Shown here: piece after piece, positions 26,401-34,400 of the stretch | Layout of the letters: every line of letters starts with the position of its first letter | Position numbering within the stretch: the first letter of the stretch is position 1 | Source of the DNA: Thermincola ferriacetica | GTDB lineage: Bacteria > Bacillota > Thermincolia > Thermincolales > Thermincolaceae | DNA length: 64,000 nucleotides | NCBI RefSeq assembly: GCF_001263415.1 | Contig: NZ_LGTE01000014.1 | Coordinates: 24,379 to 88,378 of the forward strand | Direction: 5' to 3' | The notes under the pieces: model-generated | The model's input: only the letters and a program-made list of their open reading frames with translations | Databases searched by the model: none | What the model was told of the DNA's origin: nothing | Program-made: the position numbers and the translations under genes

Positions 26401-26902
26401 ATTCTCTATAAATTAAGGCCAGATCCTGTAACTTGGCATTCAATAATCCCGGTGTCTCGTCGGTTTTTTCCGCCGCCAGAGCCAAATCCCCGGGACCCAC
26501 CCGATAGACTTTCATTTCTCCGATGGACCTCGCCAGGGCATCGGCAAACCCGGGCCTGTCCGCGCTCCGCGCAAAAACCCGCAGTTCACCCCGGTGGTGG
26601 TCCAAGAGACGGCGTAATACCATTCTCTTGCCCAACTCACCGATAGGCACCCGGGCGGCGCCGCCCGTTTCCTGCAGTACCCGCCAGGCCAGCCGGCGGA
26701 AACTTAAAACCTGGGCCCGGATAATCCCGCCCAAACCGTAATTATGGGCAAGGGCATATTCCATTTGAAAAGTGGCCTGTTCTGGGACGAGAAAAATAAT
26801 GGGGCTGCCCATGGGCTCTTTTTCCAGAGCCAGCCTGATATTTTCAAGGCAGTATTGCGTTTTTCCCGTTCCCGCCCGACCGATGATAAAACGCAGTGAC
26901 AA
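23438..26902 (-). CDS. addB: AddB, nuclease subunit of AddAB
   Basis: About 1154 residues, normal for AddB. The start is taken as the TTG at 26902, seven bases after AAGGAG, giving the family N-terminus SLRFIIGRAGTGKTQ with its Walker A. The helicase-like middle lacks a full motif set, as usual. The C-terminal nuclease (LRVIDYKSSDNRLSL) is framed by the [4Fe-4S] cysteines: one in FKACPFAHF and three in CVFCPFKPVC. It works with AddA in break resection. It is the first gene of addB-addA-sbcD-sbcC. Confidence 0.95.
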   Translation of the reverse strand: MSLRFIIGRAGTGKTQYCLENIRLALEKEPMGSPIIFLVPEQATFQMEYALAHNYGLGGIIRAQVLSFRRLAWRVLQETGGAARVPIGELGKRMVLRRLLDHHRGELRVFARSADRPGFADALARSIGEMKVYRVGPGDLALAAEKTDETPGLLNAKLQDLALIYREFDAFLAGCYTDPDDYLTLLAEKLDGSSILEGAEVWVDGFTGFTPQEHYVIEKILGKAEKVHVTLCLEPKDTGRELQEQDLFYPTWETFREITDRAQKNGVKIEPPVLLDAAIPFRFQNSDSLAHLERCYFRHPTETAGAGEGIELAAAVNRRAEVEAVARKIVYLCREQNYRWRDIGILLRDLGPYRDLIADVFQDYDIPFFMDCKRNMLHHPLVELIRSAVETVIKDWSYEPLFRCLKTDLLPVSREDADLLENYVLAHGIRGYARWASGPWHYLRQFTLGEDAEPVPEEKAELAAVNRGRLQVVSSLGLFTEKLRQAGNIAEITAAVYTLLEDLHVPEILHKWAREAELAGRLEQAREHLQVWGGITSLFDEMVEAIGEESVSLEDYLAVLEAGLESLRLGLIPPGLDQVVVGTMDRTRSANTRALFILGANEGALPARQADDGIFNDSERERLAEAGVVLAAGGRRKAFDEQYLIYMALTRASEKLWLSFPLADEEGRALTPSPVIRRIKELFPGLNETFYQVDKLPDGTAGGLEYFIHPQRVLADLAVQLRELKAGRAIDPVWWDVYNWFNGSADGRGRLAKVLRGVFHTNTEKRISPEVSRALYGQPLKASVSRIEKFKACPFAHFAGYGLRLKERLLFRLAAPDMGEFFHAALKLFNDRLAERGVDWAQLSREDCGDLATQVVEELAPQLQSEILLSTARYRYLTGKLKRSVNRAAVILAEHARRSIFRPVGVELSFGAGGELPPVTVELAGGGTLHLVGRIDRLDVARTEEADYLRVIDYKSSDNRLSLAEIYYGLRLQLLTYLHVALTHSARLVGRPGLPGAVLYFTVKEPVIRSAGPMSPDQVEKEIMKKLKMQGFLLGDPEVVRMMDNRIETGYSELFPVAINREGNFYATSSVASLEQFTALRCYLEQVFAETGGEILNGVVAVNPYKYKNISACVFCPFKPVCQFDLLLAENRYRALSHLDDNEVWARLLRKGDQ

Positions 26903-27090
26903 ACCGGACACTCCTTACAGCAGAAATGTTTAAATTGAACACAAAGGTGCAGAATAAAAATTAATTCGCCACCGGTTCCGGGGATTCCTTTACTTTTTCC
27001 CGGAAAAGCAGGAATCGCTGTACCTCTGTCGAAAAAGGTACAGGTGACGAAAAGGCCCAAAAAGGAAGTCGCAAAAAGGAGGAGAACAAC

Positions 27091-28068
27091 TTGAAAAAAT
27101 TTGTTATCTCTATTTTAGTCTGTTTAACAGCCTTCACAGGCCTGACCGGCTGTCAAAAAGCGACAACCCCCAAATCAACTGCCGAAAATACTTTAAACCA
27201 GCCCCTCAACATAGGCGTACTTTTTATAGAAGATAACCTGCCTTTTTTTATTGCCGAACAGGAAGGCGCCTTTGAAAAGGCCGGCTTAAAGGTTAAACTG
27301 ATACCCTTCCAAAGCGCTGCAGAGCGGGATGCAGCCTTACAGGCAGGCCAGATAGACGGTGAAGCTGCCGACCTGGTGGCAGCAGCATTGCTTAAAAAAG
27401 GCGGCACCGATGTGCGCATTTCGTCTATTACCCTGGGCGCCACTCCGCAGGAAGGACGGTTTGTCCTCCTGGCAGCTCCCGGATCAAATATTACCAGGGT
27501 CGAAGAATTAAAAAATGTGCCCATTGCCGTATCGGAAAATACCATTATAGAATATATCACAGACCAATTGTTGCTGGGCGCCGGTTTCGCCCCTGCAGAA
27601 ATCAAAAAAATCAGCGTACCCAAAATGCCTATCCGCTTGCAAATGCTGACCAACAATCAGGTCAAAGCCGCCCTGCTGCCTGACCCGCTGGCCAGTTTGG
27701 CAGAAAAACAGGGAGCGCAGGTAATCATTGACGATACCAAGATAAAAACCAATGTTTCACAGGTAGTTTTGCTGTTTAGGAAAGATGCGATCGATAAAAA
27801 ACGGGCCGCCATCAAGAAACTTGTGCAGGTGTACAGCGAAGCGGCACGGAATTTAACCAGAAATCCGGATAAATACCGTTCGCTGCTGATCGAAAAGGCC
27901 AAAATTCCCGACCCAATCAAAGACACCTATAAATCACCGACTTTTTCCAAACCGACTGTCCCGTCAAAAGAAGATATTGACAGAGTCCTGAACTGGATGG
28001 TGGGCAAGAAATTACTGGACAAAAAATACAGTTACGATGAAATGGTCGACGTGAGTTTACTCAAGTAA
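27091..28068 (+). CDS. ABC transporter substrate-binding lipoprotein, NitT/TauT (NMT1) type
   Basis: 325 residues with lipobox LTGC (Cys near 21). The mature part (LNIGVLFIEDNLPFFIAEQEGAFEKAGLKV, then GQIDGEAADLVAAALL) is the NMT1/SsuA-like binding fold used for aromatic sulfonates, nitrate, taurine or thiamine precursors. The ligand cannot be assigned. The start has AAAAAGGAGGAG upstream. It is the first gene of an importer operon that diverges from addB. The 179-bp gap contains a hairpin GTACCT/AGGTAC at 27020-27043 of unknown role. Confidence 0.88.
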   Translation: MKKFVISILVCLTAFTGLTGCQKATTPKSTAENTLNQPLNIGVLFIEDNLPFFIAEQEGAFEKAGLKVKLIPFQSAAERDAALQAGQIDGEAADLVAAALLKKGGTDVRISSITLGATPQEGRFVLLAAPGSNITRVEELKNVPIAVSENTIIEYITDQLLLGAGFAPAEIKKISVPKMPIRLQMLTNNQVKAALLPDPLASLAEKQGAQVIIDDTKIKTNVSQVVLLFRKDAIDKKRAAIKKLVQVYSEAARNLTRNPDKYRSLLIEKAKIPDPIKDTYKSPTFSKPTVPSKEDIDRVLNWMVGKKLLDKKYSYDEMVDVSLLK

Positions 28069-28085
28069 TCGGTGGAGTTTTTGCC

Positions 28086-28835
28086 ATGATCAGACTGGAA
28101 AACGTGAGTCTTACCTATAACCAAGCAAATACTTCTGTGCAGGCACTGCAGAATGTCAGCCTGGAAATCAAGACAGGCTCCCGGTTGGCCATAATCGGCC
28201 CTTCCGGCTGCGGGAAAAGTTCCCTGCTCTTTTTAATCGCCGGACTGTACCGGCCGACTTCCGGAGAAATTTATATATCCGGGCAGAAGATTACCGGTCC
28301 GCGGCAGGAAACAGCCCTAATTTTGCAGGACTACGGCCTTTTCCCCTGGAAGACCGTATGGCAGAACGCTTGCCTGGGCCTGGAAATAAGAGGGGTTGCT
28401 CCATCGGAGCAGCGCAAAATTGTGGGACCGATTCTGGAACAACTGGGTCTTGGGGAATTTGCCCACCACTACCCTACGCAGTTGAGCGGTGGTCAGCGAC
28501 AGCGGGTGGCTATTGCCCGGGCATTGGCCCTGCAGCCTGATTTGCTGCTGATGGATGAACCCCTTTCATCCCTTGATGCATTAACCCGGGAAAACCTGCA
28601 GGACTTCCTTCTTGATATATGGCAGAGACACGGGTTTACATTAGTGTTGGTTACACACAGCATTGATGAAGCCGCCTACCTGGGCGACTATATTGCGGTA
28701 ATGTCTGACCGGCCAGGTCGTATAGTTTCCCTGGTCGAGAACGCCGGTTCCGGCAGCAAGAATTTTCGCCAGTCTCAGCATTTTCATACCCAGTGCAATA
28801 ATTTGCGCAGGATGCTGGGGGTGGGCGCAATATGA
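28086..28835 (+). CDS. ABC transporter ATP-binding protein, NitT/TauT type
   Basis: 249 residues with Walker A GPSGCGKSS, Q-loop LQDYGLFPW, signature LSGGQRQRVAIARAL, Walker B LLLMDEPLSSLD and switch histidine VTHSIDEA. The FPWKTVWQN segment is typical of SsuB/TauB ATPases. It energises import of the ligand of the upstream binding protein. The stop overlaps the permease start by four bases. Confidence 0.93.
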   Translation: MIRLENVSLTYNQANTSVQALQNVSLEIKTGSRLAIIGPSGCGKSSLLFLIAGLYRPTSGEIYISGQKITGPRQETALILQDYGLFPWKTVWQNACLGLEIRGVAPSEQRKIVGPILEQLGLGEFAHHYPTQLSGGQRQRVAIARALALQPDLLLMDEPLSSLDALTRENLQDFLLDIWQRHGFTLVLVTHSIDEAAYLGDYIAVMSDRPGRIVSLVENAGSGSKNFRQSQHFHTQCNNLRRMLGVGAI

Positions 28836-29587
28836 AAACGAAGGCTATAGTGACCAGAATTACGGAATTGCTGGTCGCTCTTATCTTCATTCTGCTCTGT
28901 TGGCATCTACTGGCCCTGGTCCTGCACAGCAGTATATTGCCCACACCTTACCAGGCCCTGCGCACCTTTGTTCAGGTCTTTACCGGGCGTTTATGGTCTC
29001 ACTTTTATGTAAGCGCCTACCGGGTCTTCGCCAGTCTTGCTCTGGCGTTACTGGCTGCAGTTCCTTTGGGCCTTCTGCTGGGACGCGTTGAAAAACTGGA
29101 TCGCCTTTTCGCTCCGGTGGTCTACATCGTTTACCCAATTCCCAAAATAGTCCTACTCCCTATTGTCTTTTTAATATTGGGTTTGGGCGACCAGTCAAAA
29201 ATATTTATGATCTGGCTAATCGTCTTTTTCCAGATTCTCGTCACGGCCCGCGATGCCGCCAAAGGGGTGCCCCGGCAAAATATCTACTCCATGCGTTCAC
29301 TGGGCGCCGGCAGGTGGCAAATTTTTCGCCACGTGATTTTCCCGGCCAGCCTGCCTAAAATCATTACCTCTTTAAGAATCAGCCTGGGTACTGCCATTGC
29401 CGTCCTCTTCTTTGTAGAATCCTTCGCCACCACAGAAGGATTGGGTTATTTCATTATGGATGCCTGGAGCAGGATGGATTACGCCGAAATGTTTGCCGGC
29501 ATTATCGGTATGAGTCTGCTGGGACTGATTCTGTACGCTATTGTGGATTTGGCTGAAGCCATATTCTGCCGCTGGCAGCGCTTTTAA
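28832..29587 (+). CDS. ABC transporter permease, NitT/TauT type
   Basis: 251 residues with about six membrane segments and the SsuC/TauC-type EAA loop (DAAKGVPRQNIYSMRSLGAGRWQIFRHVIFPASLP, near residues 145-175). It forms the channel of the importer. It is the last gene of the operon; no strong terminator is seen in the following 90 bases. Confidence 0.92.
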   Translation: MKTKAIVTRITELLVALIFILLCWHLLALVLHSSILPTPYQALRTFVQVFTGRLWSHFYVSAYRVFASLALALLAAVPLGLLLGRVEKLDRLFAPVVYIVYPIPKIVLLPIVFLILGLGDQSKIFMIWLIVFFQILVTARDAAKGVPRQNIYSMRSLGAGRWQIFRHVIFPASLPKIITSLRISLGTAIAVLFFVESFATTEGLGYFIMDAWSRMDYAEMFAGIIGMSLLGLILYAIVDLAEAIFCRWQRF

Positions 29588-29681
29588 AAAAAACTGCCGG
29601 TTATAATTATCCTTTAATGGAAATTTTTAAACTTTTTATGGGCAGATTTTGATTTTTATAAATACGTTCGTCCCTTCGAAC

Positions 29682-30218
29682 TCAGACCTCCTGGCTTCGG
29701 GTCTTTTCATAAATTAATTCCCTGGATCGGGCAGGTATCATTTTCTCTATAAAAAATGCAGCCGAAAGAAAGCCCGCAATACTCACTGTAATATGGATGA
29801 GAGTAAACCTTAATCCCAGCGAAGCGCTCTCGTATATTACCAGGGGTAGTTTTGTGCTCGACCATGCCCCCAGGAAGAAAAGCACATAAGCCAACCTGGC
29901 TCCTTTTTTTATCAGCACGGCCGCTACCGGAAAAGCCGCATACAGCGGTCCTGCCGCCGCAGAGCCAAGAATAAAGGCAATCATTATCCCTTTCAGGCCC
30001 GACCCTTCACCCATAAGTTTAATCATGGTTTCCTTCGGCACCCATACATCAAGCAAGCCCACCAGAATAAAAATGGGCGGTAGAAACAAAAGCATTTCCC
30101 TGAAATTTTGCACTGTAATATTGACAGCTTTCAGTCCTGTAGAATGATCATAGAAATACATACCCACCATTATCAGGGCAAAAACAAAGGCAAAGCTATA
30201 CCGTCGCAAATTCATCAC
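29682..30218 (-). CDS. Permease half-protein (PF03773-like), C-terminal half
   Basis: 178 residues, about five membrane segments. The GSAAAGPLYAAFPVAAVLIKKGARLAYVLFFLGAWSSTKLPL region resembles the YraQ/ArsP permease family (PF03773), whose usual members are about 300-350 residues with two repeats. Here the two repeats are separate genes overlapping by four bases, and this is the second. They probably form a heterodimer. The substrate is unknown; arsenicals or metals are known for relatives but not shown here. Start may be the GTG at 30218 or ATG at 30215. Confidence 0.78.
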   Translation of the reverse strand: MMNLRRYSFAFVFALIMVGMYFYDHSTGLKAVNITVQNFREMLLFLPPIFILVGLLDVWVPKETMIKLMGEGSGLKGIMIAFILGSAAAGPLYAAFPVAAVLIKKGARLAYVLFFLGAWSSTKLPLVIYESASLGLRFTLIHITVSIAGFLSAAFFIEKMIPARSRELIYEKTRSQEV

Positions 30219-30694
30219 ATCATCACCCGACTTATTATCACAGTAAAAATCATGGCTACCAGAAAAGCAAAGCTATTCCTTAATAGCGCCACCGTTTTGT
30301 TAAAGTAATTTATTTCCGTTGGCAGAGTCACTATTCCTACAGCCATCAGGGTGGAAACAAAAGCGGCAATCTGGGGATAACCGGCGCCCCCTTTTAACAG
30401 GGCTGCCGCCAGCGGAAAAGCGACAAACCCGGGAATCAGCGTGACTGAACCAACCACAGAAGCAATGATAATGCCGATAATACCTGATTTTTCGCCCATT
30501 AATCGGGAAATGGTAGCAGGACTCAAAATTGCCAGGGATATACCGACGAACATCAAAATGGCCAGTAACTGCGGCGCCAGGTTCGCAAAAGATTTCCAGG
30601 CTTTAAGAACAGCCATCTTTGTTTTCTTCCGGTCTTTTGCAAAAGAGTAAAGCAAACCTACAATAGCCAAACCATATAAAATTGCCCCGCTCAT
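30215..30694 (-). CDS. Permease half-protein (PF03773-like), N-terminal half
   Basis: 159 residues, about four to five membrane segments. The ASVVGSVTLIPGFVAFPLAAALLKGGAGYPQIAAFVSTLMAVG segment parallels the conserved block of the next gene, so the two halves are internally homologous repeats. AAGGTGG precedes the ATG. It follows padR by 15 bp and so is probably under PadR control. Confidence 0.78.
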   Translation of the reverse strand: MSGAILYGLAIVGLLYSFAKDRKKTKMAVLKAWKSFANLAPQLLAILMFVGISLAILSPATISRLMGEKSGIIGIIIASVVGSVTLIPGFVAFPLAAALLKGGAGYPQIAAFVSTLMAVGIVTLPTEINYFNKTVALLRNSFAFLVAMIFTVIISRVMM

Positions 30695-30708
30695 TCAATC
30701 CACCACCT

Positions 30709-31062
30709 TCATTCATCGTTGTCATCCACCGCGGGCAAAGCCGCAAAAGTAGTCAGGAAGAATTCCAGGTTTTTTTTCTTCATCTCGATATCTTCCTTAA
30801 ATTCAACCAATTTCTTTCTCCCCAGCCGAGTAATTTTATACCACTTCTTGGCCGGTCCCGGTTCCGAAGTATCCCAGTAAGATTCAACAGCACCCATTTT
30901 CTCCAGTTCCTGGAGAGCACGGTATACAGCAGCGCTATCAGCCCTGTTATGAGGCATTTGCTCTTCCATTTTATTAAATAGGGTTAGTCCGTAGGCGGGT
31001 TCCTGAGCCAGGAACAATAATACGAATGCAGGGATATGCCGGCCATATCTGCATTTAGGCAA
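30709..31062 (-). CDS. PadR family transcriptional regulator
   Basis: 117 residues: a winged helix (FVLLFLAQEPAYGLTLFNKMEE, SAAVYRALQELEKMGAVES, KKWYKITRLGRKKL) followed by a short C-terminal helix for dimerisation. PadR proteins are mostly repressors that release DNA on binding a small molecule. It starts at TTG 31062 with GGAGGTGAG eight bases before it. Two palindromes overlap its own promoter, so autorepression together with the split permease is likely. The inducer is unknown. Confidence 0.88.
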   Translation of the reverse strand: MPKCRYGRHIPAFVLLFLAQEPAYGLTLFNKMEEQMPHNRADSAAVYRALQELEKMGAVESYWDTSEPGPAKKWYKITRLGRKKLVEFKEDIEMKKKNLEFFLTTFAALPAVDDNDE

Positions 31063-31103
31063 ATATTCTCACCTCCTGCAGCAAATCGCTTTATACATAT
31101 ATA

Positions 31104-31143
31104 TGTTATTAACATTATAGTGTTATTAACATTTGTTTGTCAA
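31104..31143 (-). promoter_or_regulatory. padR promoter with two palindromic operators
   Basis: On the minus strand TTGACA (31143-31138), 18 bp, then TATAAT (31119-31114), a near-ideal sigma-A promoter. Two copies of the palindrome TGTTATTAACA lie at 31104-31114 (just past the -10) and 31121-31131 (in the spacer), 17 bp centre to centre on nearly the same helix face one and a half turns apart. This is a repressor arrangement and PadR is the obvious candidate. Confidence 0.72.
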
Positions 31144-31144
31144 G

Positions 31145-31176
31145 AAAAACAACCTCCCGTGCAGGAGGTTGTTTTT
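31145..31176 (-). terminator. Terminator of the DUF1540 gene, possibly bidirectional
   Basis: A 13-bp stem AAAAACAACCTCC/GGAGGTTGTTTTT with a six-base loop starts two bases past the stop codon at 31178. It lies just upstream of the padR promoter and insulates it. Confidence 0.85.
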
Positions 31177-31177
31177 C

Positions 31178-31327
31178 TTAAGCTTTAGGTTTGAATGTTT
31201 CACACTTAGTCTGTTCAGAGTTAGTTGACCTGGAAACACCGCTATGGTCTACCTGAATCATGGGCGCATTGCACATAATGTTTTTGTTGTAGTGACATTC
31301 TACCACATTGCATTTGATATCCGGCAC
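31178..31327 (-). CDS. DUF1540 small cysteine protein
   Basis: 49 residues. The spacing of the four cysteines (IKCNVVECHYNKNIMCNA, then TKCETF) and the IQVDHSG/SRSTNSEQT segment are those of DUF1540, a family common in spore-forming Firmicutes, likely metal-binding, of unknown role. The GTG at 31327 is chosen because an ideal AGGAGGTGA lies four bases upstream; the ATG at 31369 has only a weak site. Confidence 0.8.
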   Translation of the reverse strand: MPDIKCNVVECHYNKNIMCNAPMIQVDHSGVSRSTNSEQTKCETFKPKA

Positions 31328-31436
31328 AGAATCACCTCCTCCGGTCTGGTTTAGTTTTTCCGTCTCCATTTTTAATCTTTCCCTGATACGGGACTAAATA
31401 TGAATTAATAATATTGTAATGGTGAAATAACCATTA

Positions 31437-34400
31437 CTATGGCATATTATACCTTTTCAGCAACTCTTCAAATTCCTTTTCAGGAACGGGTTGACTGAAA
31501 AAGTAGCCCTGCATTTCATAGCAATGCTGATTCTTCAGGAAATTCAGTTGTTCTTCCGTTTCAACTCCTTCAGCGATCACTTTCAGGTTCATATTCCGAC
31601 ACAAAACTATGATCGTGGAAACAATTGCGGCATCATTAGGGTCACAGGCAATATCCCTGACAAAAGAACGGTCTATTTTAAGCGTATTAATGGGAAAACG
31701 TTTCAGGTAACGCAGAGAAGAGTATCCTGTACCGAAATCGTCAATAGCTATCTGGACCCCCATTTCCCTTAATTTACGCAAAACATCAACAGTATAATCC
31801 ACATCCTGCATGGCTATACTTTCGGTTATTTCCAACTCCAAGTATTGCGGATGCAGCCCAGTTTGTTTTAATGTCTTGGCTACCGTATTCACCAAGTTTT
31901 GGTGTTGGAATTGGTAGGCGGACAGGTTGACCGTCACACGCACGGGCATATACCCGGCATCCTGCCAGGCTTTATTTTGGGCGCAGGCAGTTCGCAGTAC
32001 CCACTCGCCGATGGGAATAATTAACCCTGTTTCCTCGGCCAGTGGGATAAATTCTGCCGGAGGAACAAGTCCCAATTCCTTATGCCGCCAACGTATAAGG
32101 GCTTCCATTCCCGTAATCCGGCCCGTCCTGATGCATACCAAAGGTTGATAATAAACCACCAATTCCCGGCGCTCCAAAGCATGGCGCAGGCTGTTTTCCA
32201 TAGCCATCCGTTCGACAATTTTTTTGTTCATGGCAGGAGTATATAACTGATACGTATTGCGTCCCTGTTCCTTAGCCCGGTACATAGCCGTATCTGCATT
32301 TTTCATCAGGATTTCTGCCTTCTCTCCGTCACTGGGATATAAGGCAACGCCTATACTGGCGGTGATATAAAACTCATGGCCGCTCAAGGTTACAGGTTTT
32401 TGGAAAACCTTTAATATCTTTTGCGCAATTTTGGCTGCTTCTTTTTCACTTTTGATCTGCGGCAGTAAAAGCGTAAATTCATCGCCGCCCAAACGGGCAA
32501 TAGTATCGCCCTTTCGTAAGCAGATACTTAGCTTTTTGGCCACTTCCTGCAGCAACCGGTCCCCAATAGAATGGCCTAACATATCGTTGACCAGTTTAAA
32601 CCTGTCCAAATCCAGGAACATTACTGCCAGCATTTCATTATTGCGTTTGGCATGAGCCAAAGCTACATTGAGGCGGTCATTAAATAAAACCCTATTGGGG
32701 ATATCCGTTAGAGGATCGTGATAAGCCTGGTGGGTAAGCTGTTCTATCATATTACGTTTTTCGCTGACATCGTGGAAAACCAGAACAACACCTATAATTT
32801 CTCCCTCTCTATTTTTAATGGGCGCCGCCGAATCTTCGATAGCATATCTTCTACCGCTTCTATGTATCAATACCGTATGATTAGCCAGGCCTACAATATT
32901 GCCTTCACGGAGGCATTTTGTCACCGGGTTTTCTACTACCTGACCTGTTGTTTCGTTGATTATGTTAAAGACTTCCAGCAGCGGCCGGCCGCAGGCCTCA
33001 TCGTTGGTCCAGCCCGTAAGAACCTCAGCCACAGGGTTAAGGTAAGTAATGATTCCTTGGCCGTCAGTGGTTATTACGGCATCTCCTATGGAATGGAGGG
33101 TTACCTGGGCCCTTTCTTTTTCTTCCCAAATAGCCTGTTCAGCCTGTTTACGCTCAGTAATATCTCTTACCACACATACCGTGCCGCCTCCTTCTATCAG
33201 AGTCAGGGATACCTCCTGGGGGAAAAAGGAACCGTCTGCTTTGCGACCAACGGCCTCAGTCCGAATATAACCCTGTTTATATAATCCGGGCAAAACTTCC
33301 TTTTCAAACCTGTCCCTTTCTTCTTCATCGTATAAAATATGCCATGTCTTTCCGATAAGCTGAGCAGGATTAGCATATCCGTATATCCTGGCATGGGCTT
33401 CGTTCATGTAAGTATATTCCCCGTTTGTGTTGAGGATAGCCATACCGTCCATGGAAGCCCGCATGGCCGCTGACTGCTGCCGCAGAAGCTCTTCGGTTTT
33501 TTTCCGCTCAGTAATATCTCTCACGACTTCAATGGCCCCGGTTATTTTACCGGCAGCATCCTTCAGCGGAGCAGAAGTAATCTCGACACACAACAGACCT
33601 CTTTTTGATACCGGACATCTTTCAACGGTTTGGATAATGCCTTGTTTTATGGAAACAGCCACCGGACAACCGGGGCATACCTGTTCTCTGCCCTCGTAAG
33701 CTTTGTAACAATATTGACCCACCGCTTCTCCCATCAGTTCTTTAAGAATTTTATTCTGGTAAATTACGCGATACTCCCTATCCTGAATACTGATTCCGTC
33801 CCCGATCCCGGCAACAATGGCCTCAATTTTGTTTTTTTCTTCCTCTGCCTTCATCCTGGCTTGCTGCAATTCCAGGAAATTCTGCTGCAGTTTTCCGGCC
33901 ATGGACCGAAAGTTCACAACAAGGGAATTCATTTCAGTAAAAGGACTATAAGGCCATTTTATCTCTTCCCGGTTAGAAATCCGACAGGGCAGGTCTGTGG
34001 TGACACTAGCCAATTTGGCCAAAGGGCCTGTCAGGTGTTTGCTCAACAAACTGCCCAACAGAAATGCCACCAGGGTAAATCCAAGCATACCGGCCAAGTA
34101 ATCAGTGGTATTGTGCAGCATTTCTTTTAAATAAGGAGCAAACGGTATTTCTATTGCTAATTTCCAGGGAATATCCGGAGCAACAGAGCTCTCATAAACA
34201 TAGCGAGAATTCTGCCACCTCGCAAGTTCCGTTAATTTGCCGTCATCGGGCGGCAGCCAGTGGTAAACATTGTTGGCCGGTAAATTTTTCTCGGCCAGTT
34301 TTGGTTTGTACCTTTGCATGGGACGCAATGCCGGCCGGGTACTCGCGATAACTTTGTTATTTCTGTCGAGAAGGGTAATATCCATTTCGTCACTGTGCCT

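Noticed and set aside
26980..27075. Possible riboswitch before the ABC importer
   Set aside because: Hairpins are present, but I find none of the conserved core of guanidine-I, TPP, cobalamin or SAM riboswitches, and no competing terminator.
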